A stretch of 64,000 nucleotides of DNA from Paraconiothyrium sp. Pb-2020. Taxonomy: Eukaryota > Ascomycota > Dothideomycetes > Pleosporales > Didymosphaeriaceae. The notes beneath the pieces were generated by a model. The model was not told where the DNA came from. It saw nothing but the letters and a program-made list of their open reading frames with translations, and searched no databases. The translations under genes and the position numbers were made by a program. Positions 33,478 to 46,228 of the stretch are shown here, one piece after another. The stretch covers positions 2,141,768 through 2,205,767 of the forward strand of contig JAJUBI010000007.1 of assembly GCA_022419385.1 (NCBI GenBank). Reading direction: 5' to 3'. Position 1 is the first letter of the stretch. Each line of letters begins with the position of its first letter.

Positions 33478-36400
33478 ATGAGTGCTCCGCCGCAGATACC
33501 ACCGCGTCCGTCGCGAGCCCAGAACTCGACACCCAACTCGACCCACATGGACGTCCCCAAGATCCCCCCGCGTCCGAAGCGCAGCATTGATCGCTCCGTC
33601 TCTCCCAACCGGGACGCCTTCGCTCGTTCTCCACTAAACGATCCGTCGTTCCTACACACCGGACAGCCTCACAAGGACTCCCATCTCGGTACCGAGGTGC
33701 CGGCCCGCCCTCCCAGCGTCAGTCTGCCTTCGCTCGGCGAAGAAGGCTCCGAGTACGCCAGCTTCGAGGACCTCTCCAAGACGCTCACAAATCAGAGCCA
33801 GAGCGGCGAGGCGCCTGAGCAGACAAAGCAGGTAGCTGGCGACCTGCCGCTTCATGCACCCAAAGCATCTCTCCCGGCCTCGTCCGCGAAGAGCAGAATC
33901 CAGACGGTGACTCGCACCGACTCAGATCAAGCTGCGGCTGCTGGCTTTGGCACGCAGCTGGCCCCAGAAGGAAAGCCCGCCGGTGACTCCAGCCGCTCAG
34001 TCTCATCGCGCCCTAGCTCTGTATACAAGGATGACGACGAGCACGGCATTCCTGAGATAGGTGTCCAGGTGCCCATGTACCCGAATGCGGGAGACGTGCA
34101 GGCGCCAACACCTTCACCGTACGAGCAGGGAGTGCCGACGGGCGTTGGCTTCTTCAACAAGGGGGATAAACCCCGCCATCATAGTAGGACGAAGAGCGGT
34201 CGCGAGATCTTCCATGGTCCTCCCGGCAGCTACGGTCTGCATGGTCACGGCAAGATCGGCAACGACGAGTTCGAGCAGAATTGGTACAAGAAGCATCCGG
34301 AGGATTTGAAGCGTGAAAAGGCTGGCGAGTACGGCCCGCATATTCAGGAGAACCGGAAGGATTACCATTGGGGTGGGGAGAAGCTCGATAAGCTAGTGCG
34401 CAATGCTGGCGCCCACGGCGTTGGACTGGGTATGCTTTTCATGCTGCTGATGTCAAATTACGGCAGACATACTGATGTGAACAACAGGCACTTCTAGGGA
34501 TGCTGTCAGTACTCCAGATGAGCAGATTGGCTACATGGCGAGCGAGGAATATGCATCACGCATGGCCTCCCCAAGGCCCAAGTCATCCGGTCGCCCAGGC
34601 TCAATAAGTGAGAAGGGAGCAGCTCCGGTCGCCGAATCTCCTCTGCGCCAGACAAACTTCCCCGCCGATGTTCTCACCAAGCAGACGACTCACGACAGCG
34701 AAGCCGAGAAGGACGTCATCCATATCGATCACCCTAATCGCCGTGAAAGCAAGATCCACGGAGGTGGATATGATCCACCCACTCACGATCTGGGTCGAAA
34801 GGCTGGTAACACGGATGAAGAAGGCGGTTGGGTTTCTGAACGCGGTTATGGTACTCCCATCCTTGCCTCAGACGAGATCAAGAAGGATCCTGTCTCAGCA
34901 TGGAGGCAACCCGCAGTTCCCCCCGAGCAGGAGCGCCGTGGCAGCGGCGAGTACACTATCAACGAGGGTGGCACCCCGGCATATATTACCAAACAGCGCA
35001 CTCACAGTCGCACTCATAGCAGGAGTTCTAGTAGGAACAGCAATCACGCCAATGCGGCACGAATCATATCCCCACAACAGTTCGACCGCAGCGGCACACC
35101 TCTTGATTCTATGAAGGAGTACGAACCTCTATTCCCAGAGGACGATGAGGCCCCAAAGAAAGCCAAGTCGCCCCTCGACAGGATCATGAAGCGGCCAGAC
35201 CTTGCTCGCCACCACTTTCCTAGTCAAGATGTGTGGGAAGATACGCCGAGCAGTCTTCAGCTTGAGACTACGGTGGATACCCCTCAAGCTCCCGAGGAAC
35301 CGAAGACCGCAGGAGCCGAGCCGAATGCCAGCCAGGTCTTCGAGAAGCCTCAGACCGAGCAAGCGCGTAAGGAACACATCACCAAGGAGGACCAGCAGTC
35401 GTTCTTGCCCGAACACACAAAAAAGTTTGCAAACAAGCATCTGAAGAATGTATCCAGTGATGGTCGTCCTGGTGTGCAGCGTTTCCCTAGCCAAGATATT
35501 TGGGAGGACACACCCGAGCATTTCCACCTAGAGACCACTGTCAGCACCCCTCAGACACCAGAGACAAACGAGTACGCTGATGACTCGCCTCTTGTCGAGA
35601 AGCCTACCATCCCGGCCAGGCCTAATGTTCCCGCTCGTCCGCAGGCTGCAACAGACACCTCACCAATCGATAAAAAGGCTCCCGTCATCCCAGAACGGCC
35701 CAAACCTCAAGTTCCTGCGCGCCCCAGCAAGCCTTTAACCAAGTCTTCAGAGAAGGTACCTACTGTAGGAGCTTTCCCTGACGAAAAGGGCAACGCTGGG
35801 TCAGAAGTGCAACCAAAAGCCAAGCCACCTGTACCTGCCCGTCCGGGCGGATCTAAGATTGCAGCGTTGCAAGCTGGCTTCTTAAAAGACCTGAACAGCA
35901 AGCTCGGTCTTGGCCCGCCAAAGGTGAAGGAACCAGAAGCCGAGAAAGAAGAAGAGCCACCCAAACCACTAGAGGATGCTCGCAAGGGCCGCGCCAAGGG
36001 CCCGCAGAGGCGGAAGCCCACGAAGTCGCCCGCCCCCATGGCGACAAATACTGCTGAAGGTGCCGTTGCACCGCAGTCTTTGTCCGTTGGTATTGTAAGC
36101 ACGCTCTGGCAGATCGGTGAGAGCGGCGATGTCGTGGTCCCGACCGCAGAATTGAGCGCAAAACTGCACGACGCGCTTAAGCCGACTATATCCGCAAGCT
36201 CAGATAAACGAGCTCCTCCCGGCACAGAAGAGTTTAAGGATACAGACGACATTATAGAGAGGGAAGAGCACCTCGAACCCAGCGAAGCCTCCCTTGAGCC
36301 CGCCACCATCCAGCAGGCTGAACCTAGCACCACGGTCGCAGAGCCTGAAGCCAGAGCGCCAGATGAAGCCATCGAGGGTCAGACCACGGGTAGAACGGAC

Positions 36401-36583
36401 CGCATCACGGTTGATCCGATGGAGGCGGAGCCCAATATCGAGGACAAGGTGCCTGGTGGTGGGATGTCGGCTGAAGAGCAGAGGGAGTTGCAGAGGGAGA
36501 TTGAGGAGGAGACGAAGGAGAAATTGGCGGTGGGTGGGGATGAGGAGAGGGCTGGGGAAGTGAAGGCGGAGAAGGAGGTGTGA
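33478..36583 (+). CDS. AIM21: Aim21-like actin-patch protein
   Basis: Exons 33478-34429 and 34488-36583 join at GVGLG|TSRDAVSTPDEQIGYM to give 1015 aa. The protein is largely disordered and rich in Pro, Glu, Lys and Ser. It has many SH3-ligand type motifs (APPQIPPRPSR, PKIPPRPKR, IPARPNVPARP, KPPVPARPGG). The conserved Aim21 patch is FEQNWYKKHPEDLKREKAGE followed by EYGPHIQENRKDYHWGGEKL and LVRNAG. A second conserved segment is GGSKIAALQAGFLKDLNSKL. In yeast Aim21 works with Tda2 at cortical actin patches to control filament assembly in endocytosis. An internal duplication, RFPSQDIWEDTPE and HFPSQDVWEDTPS, is seen near DNA 35215 and 35480. The C-terminus is strongly acidic and coiled-coil-like. 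Confidence 0.88.
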
Positions 36584-38660
36584 GGGGAACATGGGAGGTC
36601 CTGTGACGTTAGCGTGCATGGTGGAATTGGATTAAACCTGGTAGGGCCGGATAGCTGAGGATGTATAAGTGGCTTTTGGAATAAGTGTTCGTTATATGGA
36701 TTTAGTTCTGCTCATAGGATTGCGACCTTATTTCGTGACGCGCATGTATCATCCCCGCCCTCTTTGCTGTTAAACCTTCAAAGCAGCATGCTTGTGTGGG
36801 GTGGCCTAACTAGCTTTTCTTGTCCCATTTTGACAGACTTCTTTACTATTCCCACCTGTGTCTGTCTTGGCTTCCAATGGCACGAAGGAGAATTGGCGAA
36901 TCATGCATAGCTGATGAAACTTAGTGGCGATGGTCTAGGTGTATACCACATAACAAGCCTGAAGTAGCTGTTGTCATGCGGTTCTGAACCAAGCCTCGGG
37001 AAGTCCAACCTCCCGCTCCCAATATTGCTGGGATCACGTCATCTGAACGTGCTAATCCAGCTCACAAAGGGGACCCAAAGTCTGGGGAGAAGGACCATGA
37101 GGTCGATGATGTTAGAGAAGCAATGCTGCCACCGCGTAACGGGTCGTACCGTGCCCGGCCTACTCGACATGTAACCGATGGCTGAATGGTTTTGCGCTGA
37201 GAAGGCAATCTCGGGGATCTACAAGACCACATCTTCGCCGGATACTTAATGTACCCAGGATAGGTCGGAACAGTAGATCTCGATCGATCGAGAGTCACGT
37301 ATCAACGACATTGCTAAAGGAACGACACAAGCTCTAATCGAATATGAGGGAGCATTCCTAATCTTGGAGAAAGGGCGACGTATAAGGCCAATTTCCGGTG
37401 TTCTCGGGAGACACACTATTGTGGAGTACTAGACTACTTACAACTAGAGTCGATCGCTCGTCGCTATACCTTTCACGCCTGGTCCGTTGGGCCGTGAGTG
37501 CCTGGTTCAACGTTATGTTCGTGCTTGCAGCAGTCGCTACACTGAAGGTAATGGGAGAGAACTCCGTTGGAGCAACGTAAGGTCCAAACTGAACATCAAT
37601 ACGAATTCACTTACACGTCTGGGCCCAATTGTAAGGAACGACGGGCAGGTGTCTAACTTTGCGACTTCCTCATGGGCTCACCAGCATATGACCACCGCAA
37701 AGGAGCTGTTGCAGAAGGGTATACCAACAGGGAGAATCAGTTTAGCCGTTCATGACTGTCCATGCGCGTCGAGCCATGTTTCCAAGAGTCTCAGCTCTGA
37801 TACACCGAGTCCGTCGATGTCGACGGAGGTGGACTTTGGCTTAGGACCTGACGAAATGCAACTGAGCGATAAGATATTCATTTTTGAAGGTTCAACCAAT
37901 GCATTTTTTTCCATTCTTACTACAATGAAAATCATTGATTAGTTGGAAATGCATTGACTAAGTGCTTGATAGAGTCTGCATGGCTGTGAGACCGCCACGA
38001 GAATGCAAACCAACGCTGTAACGTCGAAAGGCAATCTGAGAAAACCGAAAGGCAGTCTTAGCAAATGGTTTGTTGGTCTTGTGGTCGGTGTCCGTGATAT
38101 GCACATGTCATCCTAATCTGAACCGCCAACATCCGCATGTATTCGCAGACAGCGAAAGTCACCAGGCATAAGTCTCGACTAAAATATATTGTTACGCTAC
38201 GAGACAACAGCTCTTCAGAGCCATGTATGCATCCAATTGTAATTCTCATACTCGAAGAGTTTCTTCCCTAATTCTCTGTTGGGCGAGTTCCCACCTATCG
38301 TCACCAAATTTGACACCGAATGCTCCTCCAATATCCAAATACCCATTTCACGCGCCCAAAACATTACATCAGAAGAATACAAAGGTAGAGCTAACGCCTA
38401 AGCGCTGACAGTATGCTGCGATGCTGCGCGGAAATCGCTGCAGGAAACCTCAGGAGAAGCCTGCGAAATAAACACCATATTCAAGTAAATGTTAAAGTAA
38501 GGCGCCAGACAAAAAAAGGAACAAACTCCATAAACACCTTGTAGGTTTCGTAAAAGTCAGGCCCTGCCGTCCCATGGTATCGTTAATGACCCTTTAGCCC
38601 TGAAATGCTGGAATGCAAATGCGCCGCTCATTTGATGAAATTGAAGACCTCGAAACAGTT
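36584..38660. other. Intergenic 2.1 kb, no gene seen
   Basis: It lies between the 3' ends of two genes. Several frames under 150 codons occur (for example 37487-37942), without family signal or splice support. No transposon or RNA gene is recognised. Confidence 0.45.
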
Positions 38661-40982
38661 TTATTGAAACATCCACTGGCAGTGGCAAGCGTCAGAGGGA
38701 TCCGTTCTCTTCTCAATTTGCCTCCGTATCTTCGCTTTTTGAGTCGAGGAAGGCGCGGGTGGTGGAGCTGAAGGTGCACCAAAGAACTCATCTATCCGCG
38801 GATCGGCCTCTTGGAGCCAGACAATGACGTTTCCGCCGTTGCCACCAGATGCTGGAGCAATCTGTCCGTTGTCCAGCAGTTGCATCTTCTGGCAGTAGGG
38901 TTGCGGGGCTCCTGGGAGACGCCGCTCTTCGATTTTGACGATACGAGGATAGGGGAACGGGAAGCGGAAATTGGATCCTTCATCACGCTGTTGAGGGGTT
39001 CTCTTCGTGGGCGGTGGAGTGGCAGACGCGGATGAATTCTCAGCGCCAGAGGTTGATACTGTAGCCGTTGGGGTCATCATTTCAGGAAACGGATCAGAAG
39101 GATTGGGGGTGGGGTAGTTGGTCATGGTGGCAGCAGTTGAGTTGTCCGTGACGTAGATATAGCCCTCGATGTACGTCGAGTTCCAGACGCAATACCAAGG
39201 GTTGTCGCCAGGCATGACCTGAAAGCGATGGCGGAAAGATGGCTTGTTAGGATCATCATCACGCTTTCGAAGACCGTTGCCAGCAGCAAACTCGTCAGGC
39301 TGAAGGACGACCACCTTGTCGTACCGTCCCGAGAAATGCCACGCAGGCCCGTAGCCTCTGTAATCGAGGTCGGTAACGAGCTGCAATGTCGATGGAGGTA
39401 CCACAGGAGGCTGCAGTCCATACTGTATGCTCCCATCTGGAGCGACGAATGTTTCCAGAGATGCCTGGTAGCTACCCGATGTGGAGTTGACGACAACTTG
39501 GAGGGGGGCAAAGGACATCTTGCATGACCAAGCTGAATACTGGTTGCCCAAGAGCAGGCAGCCAGGACTGCTTTCCTGAGCATAGCCCAGAGGAAGCGAG
39601 AATTGACCTGTGGGCAAAGGAGGGAGCGAACTTGGCGTAGGAATTGGTGTCGCTCCAAACAAGGTATTGCCGGTGACTGCTAGTTCACTGTTGTTGTTAG
39701 CTAACATCTACTTGATCTGCCGATCTACTTACGGTTTGTCGTGGCTGGAATGCTCTTTATCCTGTTTAGGCTTGTCCTTGTTCTTAGTCAAGAAAGTGCC
39801 GATTGCGGCGCCGAGCACAATAGCGAATATAAGCAGGAGTACAAGCAGGACCAGGGCGACAGTGACAGGCACTTTACCCCAAAGCCGTTTTTTCCGCCAA
39901 CTCTGTTTCTTAATACTCGGTTCGGGCTCCACCTTCTCCGTAACAGCACCGTCGTCTGTTGTTGTTGTTGTTGTTGTCAACAGCGAGGCAGATTCAGATG
40001 TAGTTGCGGGCCGTGGAGCCACATTGCCGGTTTGTGTCTCCGGACGCTGCTGGGGTAGGCGAGCGGGTGCAACAGGAGCTAACGGGGAGACGGGAGACAC
40101 AGGTGACGGAGGTGCGGGAGGCGCCGCATCTATCAACAGGGTGTCGTTGGATGCAGCCATAGGATTTGACCTCGTCTCAAGCGGAGTAGCACTCGCTTCC
40201 GCCGCCATCGACGCCTTGGTAGGACCTTCCTCAGGGTACCGTGAGTATGGGGGCAGTTGCTCCGTGTGTCCAAAGGGTCCTACGATGTCTTGCTCTTCTC
40301 CATCTGGTCCTATCTGTCTGTGGAAACCGGTGTTAATTCCTGGGAAGCCGACGGGAATGGCCGTCTGCACCGCTGTAACAGGCGGCTCGTCCTCAACGAC
40401 GTTTTGCGGATACATGCCATATGGGTGACTGGGTCCAGTTGGAAGTTGTGGTATTGCCGATGGTTGTTGCTGTTGTGTAGATGTCGTTGATATGCTTGCA
40501 TTACGCGCGATGGTGTTCTGTGGGTACATGCCGTATGGATGGCTTGGGCCTGAGCTGAACGGGCCGTCGGAATTGGTCATGGTAGCGAAGGAGGCGGTCG
40601 AGCTGACGGATGCGCGGTGCTGCAAGGGCGTCGCCTGCGAACTGGGCCCTCGTTGATGCGCGCCACGTTGTGGACCGTTCTGTATAGCTGTATCCAAGCT
40701 ATACGGGACCTTCGCTATGCTGTTGCGCGTCGCCATCCTCCTGAGGTCAGTCCCTTCTGTTGGTTTTGGCTGCGTGGCGTGCGATCGCAACGGTTCGTGC
40801 TCGTCGTGGATCGGGCGGTCGTGGCGAGCGTCGTTCGTGTTCGTGTTCGCCGGGTGGAAGCCATCCGATACCGAGGGCATAAAGTCGTCTTCATCTGGGT
40901 CCAGCGCGTACTCGTCGTCGAAGACATCGGGGTTCCGGGGCGGGTGCGGCGGCTTGCCCTCTTCGCTGTTTCGTCGGTCCAT
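38661..40982 (-). CDS. Large single-TM fungal protein (DUF7820-like)
   Basis: Exons 40982..39733 and 39687..38661 join as HDKP|ELAVTGN to give 758 aa. The N-terminal half is disordered, Pro/Thr/Ser-rich, and contains a duplicated motif GPSHPYGMYPQN. A basic stop-transfer patch KKQSWRKKRLWGK precedes one membrane helix (TVALVLLVLLLIFAIVLGAA). The C-terminal half is probably outside the cell or luminal, with Cys-containing globular sequence: SSPGCLLLGNQYSAWSC, DNPWYCVWNSTYIEGYIY, RRLPGAPQPYCQKMQLLDNG and the end CHCQWMFQ. It also carries Asn-glycosylation sequons (NST, NSS). This layout fits the fungal DUF7820 family, a type II-like membrane protein of unknown function. No lesion is seen. Confidence 0.8.
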
Positions 40983-43294
40983 CGCGTCGTCCCTGGACAG
41001 CCACGGCGGGCCGGTTCACCCTGAGCAGGCCGCCAGCGGGTGTCGTGGGCGTGTCGAGCGATCAATGGATGCGGAGGGCGGTCGACGCTCTCGCTGAGGG
41101 CGCGGGCGATGGGGAGCGGTCGTGGGCAGCGTGCTTGTCGTCGGTGGTGGGTGCAAGAGACTGGCTGGCACTGCGCGGCGGCAGGCTTGAGACGGGAGGC
41201 ATTGGCGCACCGTCTCGAAGCCAGTCGGGCAGGCGCTAGTCAGGGGTTGTACCTCCCTCCGTTTCAGCACGGCCTTCCCTCAACAGCCTCGCGCCGCTTC
41301 GAAAACGGCCCTTCTCCCGCCCCGGAGACCAATGGAGGCATGCCCTGCACATGAATTCTGCACTCGCGCTGCTGCTGGCCAGCGCCTGCTCGTTCTGCGA
41401 TGGCCCAGCGGTCGCTGGCCAAAGGGACGCATTTAGCCACCTTGACGGCAGATCGCCATCGCCCTCCTTTCCCCTCGCCCAATTTCGAGCCACCTTTCAC
41501 CCTGGCGAGCGTTGCGGCCACGGCGCGCCCCTACCGGCCTTGCCCGCTTCCGCCGCTGAGTGCAAGCTAGGCCGCAGTTGTCGAGTCGATAGAACTGGGG
41601 CACCGAACTGCGCGAACGATTCACTGCTGCGCCTCTTGCTTCCTGGACTGGCAGCGCACATGGCGGGTCTGAGCAGTCGTGCCATTCTTCCACGGGGCGC
41701 GTCATCGTGCCAGCAGTGGCGCGGTTGAATTTGCCCGCAGCCGGAACATTCCTCTTCTGGAAGCATGGATATATATTGTTCCTCCAGCAGTTCGCTTACG
41801 GGAGCATTCCAGCCTCGACTCACTCAATACTCTGTGTATAAAGCGCTGCGACCCGCGGCTATATATCAGCACTTTCAAAAGGCCACAAATGATGGGCTGG
41901 TGCCGACAAGATCGTCGTCCATGGTCGCTGTGGCCTTTCGGTGCTCGAGTCTGACCTTGGATGCTCCTTCGTCACGAGACGTGAAGCTTGCCCAGGTGCT
42001 TCCACGAGGCTCGGTGCCGCTTCCGAGCATACCCATTTTACGAGTCAGTCTCTGGAATGTGCTCTTGTCGAGTACGCAGAGCCGCTCTGTGACGATGCAA
42101 TAACCTACTTGGAGCGTGCGATCAGAACTTCGGTCTCGATATATCCCAAGTGCGTCATTTTCGCTTGTCCAACACTGCATGTATCATCTTTGACATGCAA
42201 GCAGTCGTGTTCTGTTTCCTTTTGCCTCGTTGCATGTGCGGAAGCGACGTGGTAGAGGAGACTGTAGATGGCTTGCCAGAATCATGATTCAGTCTGGACA
42301 ATCTCCTCGAGCTGCCAGCGTGACAGGTGACTGGCCTTGAAGCCGATCGCGGCGTGTGTTCCCAGGGCACCCTAGGATACACTTAGCAAGGCCCATATAT
42401 CTGATGCTGTTGTGTGCTCTCCGCCGAACGGACAACAGTGGGCCTTGCTGTGGTGTAGAGAGCTCGATCTGATTAGATTACGGGAGGTACCATCGCGCAC
42501 AGGGTTGCGAAGAATTTACGGAACCCATGGCGGCCGAATATCCTTGGTGTGGTAGAGAAGCATGCGTTGCCGCAGCTGGCCGTCATGACCTGAAGACCCT
42601 GCTCAGGGTATGCTTGGGCGCGAGCGTCGAGACAAGATGCACCAGGCCCTTCGCGCAGCCCGTGGCCTACACGACGGTCCTCAAGAGGGTCGGCTGTCTG
42701 GCCGACAACTGTGAGCTGTGAGGCTGTTCCTGGAGCTAATGCCGCTAACCGTGAACGGCCATGTCCCACTCGCCCTGCAGCGGCGCGAGTGACGTTGTGA
42801 TAGGCGGCGCAGTGCTAGGCAGCGATAAACTTTTCAACAGCGAGAACGGCGGCGCGGCCCAAGTTCGGTAGCAGTCCAGTGACGCCGCCGGGCCAGAGAA
42901 CAAAAGGTTGCACAGGGCGAAAGGTCTGGAGGAAGGAACAATATGAAGACGGCGTTGGAGGTCCCCCGCTATCGTGACGAGCAGCCCCGCGAAGGAAGGA
43001 TGCGCGTGCACTGGCTCCATACAAGCCGCAAAGATGCCCACAAACGCATGCCATCTGGGCGTCTGTTGAGCAACGTAGAATCCGCGTACCAAAGCAGTTT
43101 AAACCGCCTCCTGTCAAGCCTAGAGGAGCAGGTACTCGGCAATTGCCACTTACAGCGCCTGCGAGATCGCCGCTACCAGACCGCAATTTGCTTCCTCGCG
43201 ACATAGTCCTACTTAACCAGCGGTGTACCCCGCCAGCACACGCCTCGACTTTTCTCACAACTACCCCCTTTACACGCTTTCAATACACACAGCC
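40983..43294. other. Intergenic 2.3 kb between divergent genes
   Basis: GC-rich near 41000-41700, with many overlapping open frames on both strands that look like compositional artefacts. No family or splice-supported gene was found. The right end is the ERG13 promoter and a C-rich leader. Confidence 0.45.
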
Positions 43295-44875
43295 ATGGCT
43301 TCCCGTCCTTCCAACATCGGCATCAAGGCCATCGAGCTCTACTTCCCTAGCCAGGCATGTCTCCACCCGCGCTCGGAATCCTGCAGCGACCTTCTGCTGC
43401 AACTCCCCGCTTGTGAGAGATGACTTCTAACTCCCGGCAGTGCGTCGACCAGACCGAGCTCGAGAAGTTCGATGGCGTCTCCCAGGGAAAATATACAATT
43501 GGTCTCGGCCAGACCAAGATGTCCTTCTGCGACGACCGCGAGGGTACCGTCTTCCACAAATCTACATGCAGGCACGCGAGCTAATCAGGTCACTCTATAG
43601 ACATGTATTCGCTCGCTCTGACCACCGTCTCGTCGCTGTTCAAGAAGTACAACATCGACCCCAAAAACATTGGCCGCCTCGAGGTCGGCACCGAGACATT
43701 GCTCGACAAGTCCAAATCCGTGAAGTCGGTCCTCATGCAGCTGTTCGAGGAATCAGGCAACTTCAACGTCGAGGGTGTGGACACCGTGAACGCGTGCTAC
43801 GGCGGCACCAACGCTCTGTTCAACAGCGTGAATTGGATTGAATCTTCAGGATGGGACGGCCGTGACGCCGTCGTAGTGGCTGGCGACATTGCGTTGTACA
43901 AGAAGGGCAACGCGCGTCCTACGGGCGGAGCGGGTTGTGTGGCTATGCTCATCGGCCCTGACGCACCCGTCGTGATGGAGCCGGGTCTGCGCGGCAGCTA
44001 CATCACCCACGCATACGATTTCTACAAGCCCGACTTGACCAGCGAGTACCCCGTCGTCGATGGTCACTTCTCTATTCGATGCTATACCGAGGCTGTCGAT
44101 GCGTGCTACAAGGCCTACAATGCCCGTGAGCAGACGTTGAAGAGCCAGGCCAACGGTTCCAATGGCGTCAACGGCCACTCCCAAGAGCAAGAGACGCCCC
44201 TGGACCGCTTCGACTACATGTGCTTCCACGCACCCACCTGCAAGCTCGTGTCCAAGTCGTACGCGCGCCTTCTTTACAACGATTTCCTAGCGAACCCGTC
44301 GAACCCGATCTTCGCTGAGGTGCCAGCTGAGCTCCGTGACCTTGACTATGCCACATCTGTTACGGATAAGGCAGTGGAGAAGACCTTCATGGGTCTTGCC
44401 AAGAAGCGATTCAATGCCCGCGTCCAGCCCGGTATTGAAGTCCCTACCATGTGTGGCAACATGTATTGTGGCAGTGTTTACGGCAGTCTGTGCTCGCTCC
44501 TTTCCAATCTTGATGGCGAGAATTCCACCGGCAAGCGCGTTGCCTTGTTCAGCTACGGTAGCGGTCTTGCTTCTTCTATGTTCTCCTTCAAGATCAGAGG
44601 TAGCATCACCGAGCTCCAGGAGAAGCTTGACGTCAAGAACCGCCTCGAGAACCGCCGTGTCGTTGCTCCTGAGGTCTACGATGAGGTAAGTCATCATGAA
44701 CTTAGCTACGTTGCTACATTGACTGACGAGTTCGCAGATGTGCAACCTACGTGAACGTGCGCATTTGAAAAAGGATTACAAGCCGGAGGGCAAGGTCGAT
44801 AACCTCTTCCCGGGTACCTATTACCTCACGGAAATCGACGGAATGTTCCGACGAAAGTACGAGATCAAGCAGTAG
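43295..44875 (+). CDS. ERG13: Hydroxymethylglutaryl-CoA synthase
   Basis: Four exons: 43295-43354, 43441-43543, 43601-44685 and 44738-44875 (461 aa). It condenses acetyl-CoA with acetoacetyl-CoA to HMG-CoA, an early step of the mevalonate/sterol pathway. The start MASRPSNIGIKAIELYFPSQ joins CVDQTELEKFDGVSQGKYTI. The catalytic Cys120 is in DTVNACYGGTNALFN. The general base Glu falls in GRLEVGTETLLDKSKS and active-site His264 in DYMCFHAPTCKLV. The C-terminal FSYGSGLASSMFSFKIRG is also conserved, and the protein ends MFRRKYEIKQ. The first intron starts with GC (CAG|GCATGT), a GC-AG intron, which is the only way to keep the frame. The protein looks intact. Confidence 0.96.
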
Positions 44876-45360
44876 ACACGCATTTTCGATTCTTTGGTTC
44901 GTTGCATGTGAGCATTTGCAGGAGTCCGTTTCAAGATTCAAGTTAAGCTCGTCAACTGCAAGATCCGTATACCCCTTGGGGGGCTCCAGTGCCCTTCGTG
45001 AGAAGAACCATGGGGATGATGATGGTAAGATGATTTCATGTTGGGAAAGGATTGGTAACGGAGAGCAATGACAAACTTTGGTATATGGGAAATGGATAGT
45101 TATTGCTATCAGGCTGCACATAATATTCGCCTACGGGCTTGCAATGAAGGATTTACAGACTTACGCGAAACTTTTCAGGCTTGTTTGTTTGAAGTGGGTC
45201 GCCTATACAGACCGAAGTCATCTCAAATCACTAATAAGGGATGAAGTAGGCTGTGCCCGGATTCTTCCGGATTCCCAATACAATAATGTACATGTCGGAT
45301 GCTATACTCAAATCCAAAAAACTCCGTGACCAATGCATCCACCAGTAAAAATTCTCCCAA
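44876..45360. other. Intergenic between convergent ERG13 and COX16
   Basis: About 490 bp of 3' sequence from both genes. Nothing else was seen. Confidence 0.5.
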
Positions 45361-45832
45361 TCACTCTAAGATGCCATCGATCTCGCCCGGCAACCGTTTG
45401 ACACGCCTTTGCTCCCAGTTCTCGAGATCTTTCGCTTGCAATCGCTGTAAAGTCCTTTAGCACAATCCCGTTCACAAACTGCCTCTACATCACTGTGAAT
45501 CTCCCAACTCGTCGAATGCCTCAAAGAACGTCCTCCATACCCGTATATAAAGCAAAAACCACACTCACATAGTATTCATCCTTCATATTCACTTTCCGCC
45601 TATCCTGCGTCAACCCCATTTTCTGTTCATGTGTGATCTGTTGGTTCTTCTTGTCGTATCGCTCGTACCGAAGGGCGGTTGCGGGCGTCAGCATGAAGCT
45701 GCCTGCAACGATAGTGGTGAGGAAGGGCAGGCCGAAGAGTAGGAATGGATGCTTGGTGAGGGCTTTGCGGTATCGCGCGGCGATGGAGTTAGGGAGGGTG
45801 GCGGCGAAGGAGCGGGAGGCGAAGGGCGCCAT
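45361..45832 (-). CDS. COX16: Cytochrome c oxidase assembly protein Cox16
   Basis: Exons 45832..45569 and 45444..45361 join in phase 0 as KDEYY|RLQAKDLENWEQRR to give 115 aa. The N-terminus is Arg/Ser/Ala-rich, as in a mitochondrial import signal. One membrane helix (FLLFGLPFLTTIVAGSFML) is followed by the family motif TALRYERYDKKNQQIT. The C-terminal NWEQRRVKRLPGE is nearly invariant. Cox16 helps assemble the Cox2/Cox1 part of complex IV in the inner mitochondrial membrane. The ATG at 45832 (MAPFASRSFAA) gives the right family length; an upstream in-frame extension is unlikely. The gene is divergent from MEC1. Confidence 0.92.
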
Positions 45833-46228
45833 GTTGGTAGCTATCTTTTTGCGATCGTGGAACCCGTGGATAAGTACGCTGTGCGCATTTGGTCGTACTG
45901 CACTCGAGCAATGCACTCGATAGCCCGATCGACGGGGAGCTCAATTAGTTGTCTTGGCATTAGTCACGGGATCAGGCGTCGCGTCGGGTCAACGTTTTTG
46001 GTAGGCGCGTCTCACCCATCGCACCCCATTTGGTTCAGGACGTAAACGCTCGTTATCCACCATCACCTCTTCAGTCTCAATCACTGCGCCCGCGAGATAC
46101 CGCCATCCATTCGTTGTTTTGCCCCTATCGATTTTCTTGGGCTCGCGACAGGACCGCAATTGGCAGCGTCCTGAAGAACAACTAGCTTCCAGGAACCCCT
46201 CGCTATGCGTGTTCAGTGATTCTGCGTG
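45833..46228. other. Divergent promoter COX16/MEC1
   Basis: A roughly 400-bp shared promoter. No TATA box or coding sequence is evident. Confidence 0.5.

Noticed and set aside
35707..36372. 221-codon minus-strand frame
   Set aside because: Antisense shadow of AIM21 (Ser/Gly/Ala-rich, caused by Glu/Pro codons on the other strand).
37487..37942. 151-codon plus-strand frame
   Set aside because: Irregular composition, no motif, no context; taken as chance.
39610..40428. 272-codon plus-strand frame
   Set aside because: Antisense shadow of the large single-TM protein; Val/Ser repeats reflect codon bias, not a protein family.
41000..41850. Dense overlapping frames on all strands
   Set aside because: GC-rich composition lowers the stop frequency. 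None shows a conserved motif, signal peptide or sensible intron.
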